Part shown: piece by piece, positions 11,830 to 23,860 of the stretch
Numbering within the stretch: the stretch's first letter is position 1
Layout: each line of letters begins with the position of its first letter
Origin: Chinchilla lanigera
Taxonomy: Eukaryota > Chordata > Mammalia > Rodentia > Chinchillidae
Direction: 5' to 3'
DNA length: 64,000 nucleotides
NCBI RefSeq assembly: GCF_000276665.1
Contig: NW_004955402.1
Span: forward strand, 6,598,869 to 6,662,868
Notes under the pieces: model-generated
The model's input: the letters and a program-made list of their open reading frames with translations, nothing else
The model's database searches: none
Told to the model about the DNA's origin: nothing
Translations under genes and position numbers: made by a program

Positions 11830-13070
11830 GGCTTTTCATAGTGACTCTCTGAATATTACAGTGTACACATGTGACTTATCACAGTTTAGTGGTAACAACA
11901 TTTCATTTTACCACCTTAGGCAAAGTAAGGAAACTCACTTCCGTTTAGCTTCCTTTACCTTCCCCACTTTCAAATATCATTGTCTTGTATCAGATTGCAT
12001 TTTAATGTTTGCTTCAGTCATTAAGTATGATTTGGGAAGCTCATAAATAAAAAGTTATAGATATCCATATTTCTGTGCTTTCCCCTATTCCTTCTTTCCT
12101 TATGTTCCAAGAGTCTTTAATCTTTTATTTTTGTCCTCCCTTGTTTTATATTTTCTATTTATTATTTTATTTTACTTCCATTTGAAAAACTTCCTTTAGC
12201 CTATCTTTAAGGGCAGCTTTGTGAGAGACCCTTTTAACTTTTTTAATTTTCTTTTTATAAGGTGTAATTCCTCTTCTCAAAGTGTAATTCTGTGGGATAT
12301 AGAACTAGCCACTGACAGTCCATTTCTTCCATCACTGGGCAAACTTTTTTCACTTGTTTCTGGCCTCCCTGGTTCCGTATGGAAAGTCTGCCGTTACTAG
12401 CTGATGTTCCTTCAGAGGAGTGTAACTGTTCTTTCTAACGTCTTTCAAAATATTTTCTTTGCCTTTGATTTTCAGAAGTTTAATTATAATGTGCCTTCAT
12501 TTATGCTCATGGAGTGGATCATGTTTGGAGTTTTCACAGCTTGAATCTATGGCCGTGTGTATCTCAACAATTGAGGAAGTGTTCGCCCACTATTTTCTTC
12601 AGCGTGCTTCCAGCCTTACCTTCTTCCTCCGCTTTTGCCCAGAATCAGATGATAGGAGAGTTGGAGCTTTGTGATTGTCCTGCAGCCCCTTGAAGGCCCT
12701 GTCGTTCTGTTCTGCTGTGCAGAGGGCGTGGGTGTAGCCGATCTGTCCTCGTGGTCACTGACTGCATCATCTCCATTCTTCTTTGGAGTCCATCCACCAA
12801 AGATTGTTTTTTTTTAGTTTCTGTGATTGTATTTTTCAGCTCTATGATTCTCTTTGGGCTTACAGTAACTTCTTCTTTCTTGCTGACACTTTCTATTGTT
12901 TCATGTGTTCCTTTGTTCCAAGAGAATGTGTGACTGATTGCTGTTTACAGCCTCTATCCGGGTTTCCCGTCATCCTGCTTCTTCTCTGTCCTGCTGGTTG
13001 ATTGTCTTTTCTCACTCGAGTTGTGATTTTCTTAATCTCTACACAGCAGGACTTGTTTTGTTCTGTTTAA
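11830..13070 (-). mobile_element. Ancient L1M/HAL1-like 5'-region block, antisense
   Basis: This has motifs of the L1M ORF1-side block in antisense: TTCTGGCCTCCCTGGTTCCG (about 12358), TTTGCCTTTGATTTTCAGAAG (about 12459), TGTGATTGTATTTTTCAGCTCTATGATTCTC (about 12820) and GATTGTCTTTTCTCACTCGAGTTG (about 13000). The corresponding block appears in sense at 48480-49250. The overlapping open frames at 12459-13123 belong to this remnant. Confidence 0.65.
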
Positions 13071-15730
13071 AATTATATACTGGGTCTTTTGAGGTCCCTG
13101 AAATAAAAAATAAAGCGAGATAAAATAACATGCAAGTTCATTTTTGCGTTCAGTCCCCCTGTTGCACTTTAGCCAGGCCCTGAGCTGTGCGCCGCGGTTC
13201 CAGTGGCAGCGTGCTTCCCAACACCTTCCTGCTGCTGTCGTGATCGTCGGGGTCCGTCTGGTGCTGCCCATGAGTGAGCTGAGTGAGTTTCAGCCTTGGG
13301 TCTGCGGGGACAAGGAGGCTCCTCGAGCCAGGCCACCTCTTGTCAGAAATTAGAGTTTTCATGAAGGGAAATCCAAGTAACAATAGCTGAAAAAAATATA
13401 AAGATAGGAAAGAGGGGTGCAGAACAAAACGCAAGAAAGTGCAAAAGACAAGGTGAATCTCCTTCCCCACACATTTTACAGATGGCCTCATAAACTTTCC
13501 AACCGTGATGGAAGAAAGGGAAATAAAAAGAGGCTCCATACTCGCACTGTTTTTATCCTCTTCACTGTTTCTCCCTTCTGCCCTTCACCACAGTAGGTGA
13601 CTACCACAGTGGCTGGCTCCCTCGCCCTCTGTCTTAGGGGACAGTGTACCGTGACAGCATTGGGAGTGCCAGTGTGGGGGCAATTTACTTCTACCAAATC
13701 TCCCCCAATGGTGAACCAGGAGGGAGCTAAAAATATGTCATAACGAACTTCCTTCTTCAGCCACCCTGCAGTCTGCAACCTGCTTTCATGTACGTCAGCT
13801 GACCCTGCTCCCTACAGCACGTTCTTCCCACTGGATCTTTTGAAAGGGCCATGCAGATCAGCAGTGAGTGCCAGTAAGGCAGGTAATTCCACTGCAGTTT
13901 CTCACCTTCTAGATCTCCTCATCCAGTTGCCATTTCCAAGTGAAAAAACTTGTATATTTTCCCTTCAAAAGCAATAAATAAGGAATCCATTGTAGATGAG
14001 AATATACCTCTGACAATACGAAGAGTAGAAGATGCATCTTTGGCTGTTCAGCATTCAGGCAAGTTTATGAGCAGAGATGAATGGCTGTGAGTTTGTATCA
14101 AAATTTATTACAAATTTATTTCTCATAAAATGAAACTCAGTACTTTGGCTTCCACTGTCCTTCTGTTGTGGGGGATTAGGTTGGGGTTCAATGACATTCT
14201 TCAGGGAGGTGGCACCAGCCGCACCTCCTTGACTTACAAGTGGGGGACTCAGACTAAAGCATTTAACATTTTGGAAAACAACAAAGCACACTTTGTGATT
14301 ATCTTAAAACATAACACTATTACATTTTTAAAAACTGGTTATTGCAGATAATGGTTTGTATTCACATTGCAAAATATTGTAATTAAAGAATAGGCTTAGT
14401 GGAGTATTTTAAACCGTTCTGTTTTTTGTTTTCCATTATTACATGGCTTTAGGGTGGCTGTTTATATTCAGACTAACAGCAAATGTAGCCAGTCTTTGTG
14501 GCCAAGTGCTCAATTTCATCACTTCGTTTCAATAATTATTGGCAAGAGGATGAGGCTGGATATCGATTTAGAAGCAAATTCACCTTTTATCATTTCTCCA
14601 CCACTGGACATGCTAATATAAAATAAGGTATACAGCATTTTAAAACACTTTGAATAGATTAACTTCAGAAACTTTAACTCCAGTTTTGGGTTTTCCAGTT
14701 ATTTGCTTAATTATAGTCATGTAGTCATTATAGTCATAACTCAGTTTAGAGATCTAAAGAAAGATTTTTAATAGTCACAAAGACAGTGTTAAAATCTTAT
14801 ATGCATTTGCCTGAAGAAATTTAATTTCAGGAAGAAACACTATCCTCTACTCTACATGTTTTATCTTTTATCTTTAAGTTCCTTGAAAGCAGGAACTTTA
14901 TCTTCTCCATTACTCTATTGGAGTAAACTACACTACCCCTCTTTGTTGATCCCCCAATTCTTTAGTGAAATTACTGAGCTTTGATTTTGTGTTCAAAGGT
15001 GTACTTACATTAGTCATAGTCCTCCGGGGGGTGGGAGGAGATGAGAGGGCCTGGTAGGGTAGCTCCATCCGAGCCCATGATCTCATGAACCAGGGAAGTG
15101 GTCACTTGGAGGCAGAAAGCCCAAAAGCAACCCAGCTGGCCGCGGGTGTAAGTGCAGAAGTCCAGAGCTCAGAGAGCACAGGCTCTGATGTGAATACATT
15201 TTTTTAAATACTATGGAAGATAACCATAAAGTTTGCCTTTGTTGTACGGGATAAACAGCCCACATTTAATATCAGAAAGCCTCAGTGATTGTCCCAGGTC
15301 TGGAATGAGTTTTTTTCTTTCTATATATGTGTATGAATTTGCTACATGTATGCCACATGACCTCTGCATGCTGTTTTTATGGATAAAATGAGCGGATTCA
15401 GTTGAAGAATGATCAAGTCCAGCCCATACTTTAAAAGCTTCATTCACGGACTCACTGATCAGCAGCACGCATTTGGGAAGCGGCTGGCAGGAAGCGGGTA
15501 CATTTTGTGGTCACAGGACAGCACTGCCAGCTGGAGCTCGGGGCTAGGACTTTGGTCTCTTTGACAGCTGAAAATTTGGCTCTAACCATTGAACTAGTCG
15601 CAAACTCAATGCAGAACATAGGACGGCCCTTCTACAGCTCAGCATGGCAAATTGATTCTTAAGAATGAAGAGAATTAAATCTGACACAGAAGAATGAAAC
15701 ATTCCATAATGATAAAAATAGATTCGATTT
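13071..15730. other. Mostly unique sequence with L2 trace
   Basis: 13130-13370 is GC-richer with several CpGs but shows no promoter architecture. Open frames 13150-13539 and 13488-13778 (minus strand) overlap others and have no recognisable domain. The only repeat I can support is the L2 3' trace listed separately. Confidence 0.5.
14872..14925 (+). mobile_element. L2 3'-end trace
   Basis: AAGTTCCTTGAAAGCAGGAAC and the following ACTTTATCTT resemble the L2 3' wording (CTCCTTGAGGGCAGGGAC). Short and old. Confidence 0.5.
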
Positions 15731-15732
15731 TG

Positions 15733-15830
15733 GCTCTGAAATCTAGGAGACTTTGGCTGAGTAACTTAATCTCCTTGTGCCTTACTTTTGGCATCTGTCA
15801 AGTGGGCCCATGATAATAATAGCTGAAGGG
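15733..15830 (+). mobile_element. MIR SINE fragment
   Basis: It follows the MIR core: GAGTAACTTAATCTCCTTGTGCC, a degraded version of the CAGTTTCCTCATCTG segment, then GGGCCCATGATAATAATAG. This is an ancient tRNA-derived SINE shared by mammals. Confidence 0.8.
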
Positions 15831-16007
15831 AAGAATTCATTTAAAGCCCCCAGGACAGGGGAGGCATTGAAAGCTTTGTAGTTGGGCTAATGTAGAGGAA
15901 TTAGCTGAATGAGTAGCAACGAATTTACGAGAGCAAATCTGTGCATTGGGCTTTGAGCTGACACCGAAATGGAGATCGGATTGCCTGCATCTGTGCTGTG
16001 GCACCTT

Positions 16008-16172
16008 CTTTAGCAGCTGTGACAATCTTGTCAGTTTCTTGACATCTCTGTGTCTTCTGTAAAATGGCAGGGATTGCTGCACCTGCGTCGTAAGGTGGTA
16101 GTGAATTTTAAATGAAAGAATCTGTGCACTGTGCTTAGGACAGTACCTGGCATGTAGTAAGCTCTTAACACA
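16008..16172 (+). mobile_element. MIR SINE
   Basis: It runs from a degraded core (TCTGTAAAATGGCAGGGATTG), through GGTGGTAGTGAATTTTAAAT, to the 3' end CAGTACCTGGCATGTAGTAA and GCTCTTAACAC. The order matches the MIR consensus. Confidence 0.85.
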
Positions 16173-19125
16173 TATAGTTGTCTTCATTAGAGAAGGGAAA
16201 GTTGAAAGAGATGGGAGCATTCTGCCCGGTGCTGGGAGAGAAAGTAATGGAATCTGTCAGAAGGGCCACACAGACGGAAATAGTCTAGTAGGTCTTTGAA
16301 ATTTTTATGTTAGAATACTATATGTAATCACACTAAATCCTTTCAGATGTTAGGAAAGAAAGGTCTCTCGCATGCAAGACGAGCAATGCATTCCCACTTA
16401 AATCACTGAAAGTATTAAGTCTCCAATTTATCTCTATGCTTGGGAGATGAACTTGCCTTTTAAGCAAGAAATCTGCCCCATGGAAAAGAACTTTTGATCT
16501 GCACATGGATTAGAAGATGTGCCTGCAGACTGCTGGGTGAGCTGCGGGTGTTATCGATCATTTTGTAATAAGACAACTGTTGTGATATCATGGTGAGTCA
16601 TCGGACACTGTTCCTGGAAGAGGCTAGAGTCACCTGGTTTGCAGAGACGCGAGTGGACATGCAGGTCAGAGCCTTGGCATTCCAGCTCAGAATCCTTCAG
16701 CCAAGTTCCTGACGCTGCTGAGCGGCCACAGACTGAGGAGGAACGGATGGAAGGACATAGAACAGAGAAAGGGAGGGAGGGAGGGAGAGAAAGAGGAAGG
16801 GAGGGAAAGAAGGAAGGAGGGAGGGAGCGAGGGAGATGAATCCAGCTATGATTCCTCTTCAGTCAATACACACTTTTAAAAATGCACTTTATTCAGTCAG
16901 CTTTAAGGACACAGGGAACAAGCCTATATATTTCAGGATTAAGAAGTGCTTCTCAGGTAGCTGGAAAAGGTGTTTATGTTTAAACTCACATTACTTCATT
17001 AAAAAAGGGAAACGTAAGATTGTTTGGAAATAGTCGTCTACCAGTTCTTTGTAGGGCTGTCTTGAAAGAAACAGAAAGTTTTCTCCCCTAAAATATTATT
17101 TCTTAAATATCAAGGTCATTTAGGCTAAACCAAGGCTTTTCTGTTAAGCTCTGTATATAAAAAGCTGCACACATTCAGCATATGCACTCGATACGTTTAG
17201 ACATGTGCTTTGAAGGAATATATATTGTACCAGTATCCCTTGAGAGTATCGGGTTTCACCACCACTCACTCACACTTGAGAGTGAATTTCTTCATCACTG
17301 AGTTTTCTCTATTCTGCAGCGGAGGATTTGACCTTCAGGGCAGTGGGATTTCAAGTGGAAGGTTAAAATTAAATTAGAAATTAAATTCCATTCAGAACTA
17401 GAGGGACTTTCAGGGGTTTGGGCTTAGATTAGGAACTTTGGTCAGCTGTCCAAGCAGTCTCTTGGGAGATAGATGACACTGAGAAGAATAGAGATGAAAT
17501 TCATTTAGTTTGCAGTTTTAGTAGAATTTTCAGAAATCAGTAGCGCCTTCCAAAATCCTACATATTGACCGGAGGTGGTAAGGTTATCATGCCTGAAGCA
17601 CCTTGCTAGAGTTTGTGCCAGTTCCTTACAGCAGGGCGAATGTTAATAGCTACACATTTTGCAGGGCCCTCTGGCAAAACGAAATTATGGCTCTCTGTTC
17701 AGAGAGCAGGGACTGAGGGTCCTCAAAGGGACTGCGGTCGGAAGCTGTTTTCTTTCTTCCGCCGTCCCTCTCCTGACATACCAGCGTGGTTTCTGTTTGC
17801 AAGCTAAAGTTGTTCTGAGTAAACAAAGAAAACTGAAAGCATGAGCTATCAGTATGAATTTTACCGTTCGCCTTTGTGTTGTGCAGTGCAAATATCAGAA
17901 CACTTGCATGCAGAATCACAGAGATGACGCAGACCGCATCTCCCTGATGGTGCGTGCGTGGCGTTCCTAGCAGAACAGAGATGCGTCACAGAGCTTAGCT
18001 GCTGTAATGTCACCTCTGACCGCATCCACGTCCTACCAGCATCATGCCCTTTGGCTTCCTGATGAAAATAGAAGAACTGCAAGAAAAAGAAGCGTGGATG
18101 GTTCTTTCTTCCCTTTTTTTTTGGTTCTTTTCTGTGTCATTATCAAGCTCAGTGTTTGCTAATACATGGAAGCAACACGAGGAAGAAAGATCTGTGGTCC
18201 TTAGGACACCACTGCCTTCTTCTTGGGGTTGAAGTATGACCCAGTTCAGTGACAGCATGCTTCTTGGGGCAGGCAGCTCCCTGCAGGACTAGATAGAACA
18301 TGCTTGTTCTTGTCCTCACGCTGAATCTCACTGAACTCCTGCAAATGGTGTGTCCGCCAGCATTCACTGTCATGGCCCCTGTGTGTCCCCAAAGCCATAA
18401 GAAAGAGCAGTGGATGGGACGTTCACAGTGGACATACATGCCCTGCTCTCACATGCCTGCTGCCCCATTGGACTTCACCCCAAAGCACTGGGTTGCATTA
18501 AACCAGGCACAAGGCCTTCCAGCACCTCCACTATATAGCTGCGCAGGTCACACACCCAAGGACCAATCTCTCCTCGAGATTTCTTACACACGTGGGGAAT
18601 CAGTTAGCAAAGCGGGTTGCATAGACCTGAAAGCTGGCTGCTTCTGCCTTTTTTATTATGTGCTGTACCGCTGACTCGTACATGGGGGGAGTCCCAGGAT
18701 CAATGCAGCCCTGCAGTTTGTTCTTCTCCCAGAGCTGCAGGAGTCAGGAGGCCAGCAGGCAGATGGATGGCTTAATATTGGCTTCAGGCAAGAGCAAAGT
18801 TGTGTGGACTTTAGTGTAAAATCAAAGTCGAACTTTATGATAAAACATGAGATGTTTGAGACATGATTGTGCTTTTTAGGTAAAAGAAGTATTTGGGTGG
18901 GGAAAAATGCAAAAAAGAAACTACTTCGATAGAAGGACAACTTCCCTAACAGGAGGTGGCCGGGGTCATCCTCACTGGGCTATTGGCTGACTGTGACCTC
19001 AGATAACCCACTTCCCCTTTGCAGTCCCCACAAATCGCACCTGAGAAATAGGATTTGAACATAGATGGTTCCTAGCTTAAGACGTGATCAATTGAAGAGG
19101 CACTGATTCATCAAGAACCTGCTTT
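16173..19125. other. Unique sequence with purine tract at 16763-16836
   Basis: No exon or interspersed repeat is recognised. The purine-only tract (GGGA/GAAG units) could form triplex or mirror-repeat DNA. Open frames near 17613-18674 overlap on both strands and show no family features. Confidence 0.5.
16763..16836 (+). repeat. (GGGA)n-rich polypurine tract
   Basis: About 74 bases are almost pure purine, built from GGGA, GAAG and GAGA units. Confidence 0.9.
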
Positions 19126-19262
19126 AAAGAAATGATGAAGAGGGGCTGGGGATTTAGCTCAGCGGCACAGCGCCTGCCTGGCAAGTGCAAGGTTGTGAGT
19201 TCGATTCCCGGTACCGGAAAACAAAACAAAACAAAACAAAACAAAAAAAGAAATGACGAAGA
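19126..19262 (+). mobile_element. ID SINE with (AAAAC)n tail and TSDs
   Basis: The ID body starts at 19142 (GGGCTGGGGATTTAGCTCAG) and ends GGTACCGG near 19217, followed by an (AAAAC)n tail. TSDs AAAGAAATGATGAAGA (19126-19141) and AAAGAAATGACGAAGA (19247-19262) differ at one base. The pol III A and B box regions are intact to the eye. Confidence 0.95.
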
Positions 19263-19837
19263 CCTCAGACACCTTCTGGGAGTGTCTAGATCCTTAGCCC
19301 TCCTCCGGTAACATTTCCCGTGGCCTCCACACACACACCCCCCGGCTGAAGGGTCACAAGCATCTGTGAATTTTTCATCCCCAAGGACTGTGAGTTATTC
19401 CTGAATGGCACAGGTATAAGTCTCAGAAGAGAAAACCAAAAAATAAGTCATACATCCAAAAGAAAAAAATCCAGGGATATTTGAAAGAGTTGAGAGAGAG
19501 CAGCTGAGACATTTTAGATTACTGGATTTATTTCTGTTCCTTTTTTCATGTTTTTTTTTTCTTTAATCCTTTTTAACTTTTATCCAAACCAAACTTTCCC
19601 TCACTATCTGCAAGTTCTATATTTTGACTTATTGAGTACTATTGATTTTCACCAGAGCATTATTTGCCTTATATTTAAAAAAAAAAAAAAAAACTGCCAA
19701 AATGTAAAAGTATGGCTTTTATTATGTCTTGCAGGAAAATTGATTTTTTTTCCACCGAAAGATAGACTCAATCTTATAATGCAGTCAATAGGAAAATAAA
19801 CATTTTAAAGTAAATACAGAAACAGAAAATTAAACTT
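19263..19837. other. Unique AT-rich sequence
   Basis: Nothing recognised apart from a homopolymer A run at about 19677-19692. Confidence 0.5.
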
Positions 19838-19915
19838 ATCTTGAGTTCTTGTTATGCACCAAGTACTGCACTTTCGTGTATTATTTTGCACATCCCCTAG
19901 AAATCATCGGTGTAG
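19838..19915 (-). mobile_element. MIR fragment, antisense
   Basis: CTTGTTATGCACCAAGTACTGC resembles antisense MIR (TACTATGTGCCAGGCACTGT), followed by degraded sequence ending in GTGTAGATAAA. Confidence 0.6.
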
Positions 19916-20334
19916 ATAAAAATAAGAATACAGCCAGTTACCTGCGCTAGGCCAGGAAGCTTTGCCTGCAAACCCAGACCAGGCCTCCCCGCGTGGCAGT
20001 GTGCTGTGTCCAGCCACCTCCATGACACATTCTCTCCACAGGGACATCCCCAAGTCAGTATGGCTAAACCGAATTCAGGATCTGTCCCCGAGAGCTGCTG
20101 TACCACGGCCTTTCGCACGTAAAGCAACAGCAAGGCTACTGTTTTGGGAGCTTAGCCGCAGGTGCTGGCGTCATCCTCGGCCCCTTCTTTCTCACCGCTG
20201 CCGTTCAGCCCGTCAGGACTCTGTCTTGGCTCTTGGTTCATGATAAGTCCATCATGGCTCTGGCCACTGCCCACTGAGGCTGAGCTGCCGTTGCATGTCC
20301 AGAGAACTGCTGGGCTTCCAGTGGCCTTGGATGT

Positions 20335-20608
20335 GGCCTCCCTGTGGCATCACGGGGGTGGGAGTATGTGCAGCATGAGGAGGTCACATGGTGAGACAGG
20401 AAGCTGGACACCCCTCCCATGAGGGCTAACAAGGGTTCCAGGTAACTATATGAATGACTTCTGAGATTGCTTCCCCACATGACCTTATGAACTTCCATGG
20501 GGATCCATCTCTTAGAGCACCTCTTAACATCACTGCAAGGGAGACCAAGTTTCCAATCTATGATCCCTTGGGGGAAACACTCAAGCCGTATCCAAAGCCA
20601 TAGTAGGA
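20335..20608 (-). mobile_element. MaLR/MST-like LTR fragment, antisense
   Basis: GGAGGTCACATGGTGAGACAGG and the terminal GGGGGAAACACTCAAGCCG with CCAAAGCCATAG match the antisense MST/MLT1 LTR end (TTTTGGGGGAAACA...CAAACCATAGCA). It is non-coding. The sequence upstream to 19930 is GC-rich and unassigned. Confidence 0.6.
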
Positions 20609-20784
20609 CCCCCTACATCCTCACACACCCCCAAAGTACACTTCTGATACCCTTTCCTTGGTCTGTTTTTCCAACATCTATACATGTTTCACATTTTAAG
20701 TATAATTTACTGCTTCGTGGGTTTATTATTTGTTCTTTGTTTTCTCTTTTCCACTAAAATGAAATATTGGCTGATGTGTTCACA

Positions 20785-20870
20785 GCCCCTGAATAGTTCT
20801 TGGCATATTATAGATGCTCAGTAAAGCTTTGTGAGATCATGAGGTGAGTGAATAAATGAGTCAGTAAGCA
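20785..20870 (+). mobile_element. MIR/L2 3'-end fragment
   Basis: CTTGGCATATTATAGATGCTCAGTAAA matches the shared MIR/L2 end (CTGGCACATAGTAGGTGCTCAATAAA), followed by AATAAATGAGTC. Confidence 0.65.
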
Positions 20871-20914
20871 AGTGAGTGTTTTCATTTCTCGCTCATATTA
20901 ACCTACCTGAGCTT

Positions 20915-21440
20915 AGTCGGGAGGTATTTAAGAAGTGCAGACATCGAAACTCCAGGGGATTTCATAGGAGAGCATGCACCATCAGAGCCAGGAGAGGCCA
21001 CCATGGCTGGAGAACCAGGGGATCCAGTGGCCACTCAGTCCAAGAAGCTGGAAGCCGAAGAACAAGAGGGATTAAGGACGCAGTGCCAGTCTGAGATTAA
21101 AGACCTGGAAGTCCCCTGCTGAGTCGCCGGTGTAAGTCCACATTGAAAGGCTGAAAAAGCTGGAGTCTGGTATGCACAGGCAGCAGCAAAAGATGCACCC
21201 ACTCAAGCTGGATGGAACTTTCCAAATGCTCCAGCTTCTCCTTCTTTCCCTTTTGTTGCACCCAGGCTGCAAGCCTATTGGATGGCACCACCCACAGCCA
21301 GGTCCCCACATCAGCTGCCAGGACTACACATCACTCATCTCTGCAAACATCCCGCAGACACACCTGAAGTGTGCTTTACTGATCTGCTAGGCCTTTCCTA
21401 GTCAGGCAAGTTGACATGTCGTGACGTCAAAAGTCACAGT
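20915..21440 (-). mobile_element. ERVL/MaLR-type solo LTR (same family as 34027-34573), antisense
   Basis: The internal GAAAGGCTGAAAAAGCTGGA and the GCTTCTCCTTCTTTCCCTTTTGTTGCACCCAGGC block (split by divergence) fit this LTR, as does the 3' end AGTCAGGCAAGTTGACATG then GTCAAAAGTCACA. The ending resembles the AAGTTGACA...CCATCACA terminus of this LTR group. The 5' boundary is uncertain. No coding region is attached. Confidence 0.5.
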
Positions 21441-21777
21441 GACTAACTGTGACAAGTCAGAAATCTTGTAGAGTCTGAACTAAGATAGAAAGGGACTTCT
21501 GTGATCTTGACCTTATCTACTTTGTTACACTTCAAAACATATACTTTATGAGAAGGTAGGTATTCCAAAAAGTGCAGTGGGTTTATGGTTTGTGTTCTTT
21601 CTCTGTGTTATCGGTAGACAGATCTCCAATGAACTTCTTACAGTACTGTAACCAGAGTAAATGTGGAGCAGCTGACATACAATGAATGATGTAAGGTACA
21701 CAAGCTTGGACTCTCAAGAGAGAAACAACCAGCTTGAGTTAGCGTAAGCCAAAAGTGTTCATTAAAAGCACTTAAAG

Positions 21778-22050
21778 ATTTTTATTAGTACATGTTTATG
21801 GTAAATAATGAATACAGTCACTTTGGGTAGCTGGTTACATGTACATAACACATCTTAATTCTTTTTATGCCCTCCTCCCATCTCCCTACTTCCCTATCTC
21901 ACAATCTCTTGATTCCTTCCCATCCACTAAAGGCCTAGCTCCCTGTTTCTGATTGTCTTTTATGTTGCTCTTAAATGTATTTATACTTTGGGTTTCTCAT
22001 AGGAGAAGAACCATATGATAGTTAAGCTAGTGATTTAATAAGGTTGACTT
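21778..22050 (-). mobile_element. L1 3' UTR fragment, antisense (copy A)
   Basis: TTTTATTAGTACATGTTTATGG, ACATGTACATAACACATCTTAATTC and TTTATACTTTGGGTTTCTCA parallel the segment at 22570-22790 (copy B) in the same order. Both are antisense L1 3' ends of one family. Confidence 0.65.
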
Positions 22051-22566
22051 ATGAAGGGCGGATGAGCTCAAGGAAGCCCCAGGGAAAAACAAAGAAGAGG
22101 CAACAGGAGGCAAATGAGTGGGGAAGTCTCCACGCTAGACTGTGGGCCCTGCATGGGTGAAAGAGCATTCGTGGTGCAATCACGAAGACCAGGCCTGAGG
22201 ACTCTCTGCAGACAGCTGAGACAGAACAACTGAGATGATGAGAAATGGGTCGCCAGGGGGCGCTGTACAGACACCCCGGAAGTGGTTGACTCTGAGAAGA
22301 CAGAGGCCAGGAGAAGGCGCAGGAGAGAACCAGGCAGTCAAGTCCCCGGCTCATTTCTTCCCTCAAACAGGCAAACTCAAAGTGCTTTCCGGTGAGAAAA
22401 CCCACCTGCCACCTCTGACACTCATAAATGATGGCTCAGTCGTTCTTCTGCTGTTCTGTCTTGGATACAGGCACTAAATATTGTTCCCTGGTAATAGGAA
22501 AAGCAAGAAGGGAAAATCTCAGGACAAGGAAACTGAAGAAAAAATACCAGACAATCAGAAACTGTA
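22051..22566. other. Unique sequence between two L1 3' ends
   Basis: It holds the CTCF-like motif at 22249-22265. Open frames on both strands (22049-22405 minus; 22235-22477 plus) overlap each other and are not convincing genes. Confidence 0.5.
22249..22265 (+). promoter_or_regulatory. Strong CTCF-like motif
   Basis: GTCGCCAGGGGGCGCTG contains the whole CTCF core (CCAGGGGGCGC). Against CCASYAGRKGGCRS it matches 12 of 14 positions, differing only at positions 1 and 3. CTCF anchors chromatin loops and insulators in vertebrates. Occupancy cannot be judged from sequence alone. Confidence 0.6.
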
Positions 22567-23307
22567 CAGGTTTTTTGGTACATGTTTGTAGTATGTAATG
22601 TTTACATTCCTTGTAGGGCACTAGTACATGTACATAATACAACTAAATTCCTTTTTTTAATCCTGCTTCACTTCCTTCCCTCCCCTCATCATCTCTTGAC
22701 CCCTTTCCCCTTTGAGAAACATTGATTTCTCTACTTCCTATTATCTATCCTTTATTTTGCAATGTATTTAAACTTTGGGGTTCTCACTTAAGAGAAAGCA
22801 TGCAATATTTAAGCTTATAGGTCTGATTCCATTCACTTAACATGATAGTCTCAAGATGTAACCCTTTTCTACAAATGACTCAAGTTTGTCTTCATGGCAA
22901 GTAGTACTCCATGGTATGTAAATACCACATTTTCTTTATCCACTCATCTGTTGATGGACATATAGGCCATTTTCAAGATTTAGCTATTATGAATTGTGCT
23001 GCTGTAAACATGGGAATTAGAGAAATTCAGATGATAACAACACTGAGGTTCCATCTCACTTCAGAATGAATGGCCATCATCAAGAAATCAAATTATAATA
23101 ACTTCTGGTGAGGCTACGGGGAAAAAGGAACCCTTCTACCCTGTTGAAAGGAATATAAACCAGTACAACTATGGACGTGGGTATGGAGATTGCACAGAAG
23201 ACCACAACTAGAAATTCCATTTGACCCAGCTGTTCCCCTTCTGGCTGTCTTCCCAAAAGAGTTAAAGACATCATATTACAGTGATCCATGCACACTCATG
23301 TTTAGAG
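22567..23307 (-). mobile_element. L1 3' end with 5' inversion (twin priming)
   Basis: 22567-23013 reads as antisense L1 3' end, including TTATCCACTCATCTGTTGATGG and GTGCTGCTGTAAACATG. From about 23014 the strand flips: GAGGTTCCATCTCACTTCAG, ACCCTTCTACCCTGTTG, ACCCAGCTGTTCCCCTTCTGG read as sense ORF2 C-terminal sequence, ending at CACTCATGTTTA (23293-23304). That end is exactly where the antisense half begins (CCCATGTTTAC on the minus strand). An element that lies on the minus strand with its 5' part inverted explains both halves. Confidence 0.85.
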
Positions 23308-23746
23308 GAATCCTGCTTTCTAACCTCAAGTCTGTCATCAAGCAGGAAATGACCTGATGCAGTCACTTCTCTGGTCTCTGGTTCCCCAAATGTCTCATAA
23401 GGGGATTTATCTGGGAGCTTTTTCAAAATGCAGTTTCTCCTGATTTACCCATGAATATTCTGATTTAAAAGATCTTGCGTAGCTGGGCTCAGTGGGTCAG
23501 AGGAAGGAAGAAGGCTTGATCCCACTTCACGGCCACTGTATGCTCAAAATGTATTGTATGCTGCATGAAAATACCACCATGAAGCCCAATACTTTGTAAA
23601 TTAATATGCATTAATATACATTACAAATGTTACATAGTCTTCCTATTTCGTTTCTTCAGAAAATTAAGAACACTAATGTAAAATAGTTTCTCAATAAATA
23701 TTTATGAATGAATGAGTGATCAGTTGTCTATATTCAAAAAATTAAC
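23308..23746. other. Unique sequence with a possible MER5-like trace
   Basis: 23395-23500 (GGGAGCTTTTTCAAAATGCAG, then ATTCTGATTTAAAAGATC) loosely resembles hAT-Charlie MER5 sequence. The evidence is weak. Confidence 0.3.
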
Positions 23747-23860
23747 AATTGCTTATCAGCAGCTGGGGATTTAGCTCAGCGGCACAGCACCTGCCTGGCA
23801 AGCACAAGGTCGTGAGTTAGATTCCCAGTACCGGAGGGTGGGAAAAAAAAAATTGCTCAT
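23747..23860 (+). mobile_element. ID SINE with TSDs
   Basis: The ID body is 23761 to about 23837 (GCTGGGGATTTAGCTCAGCG ... CCCAGTACCGG), followed by a short A tail. TSDs AATTGCTTAT (23747-23756) and AATTGCTCAT (23851-23860) differ at one base. The box B region reads GAGTTAGATTCCC, so it carries a substitution. Confidence 0.9.
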
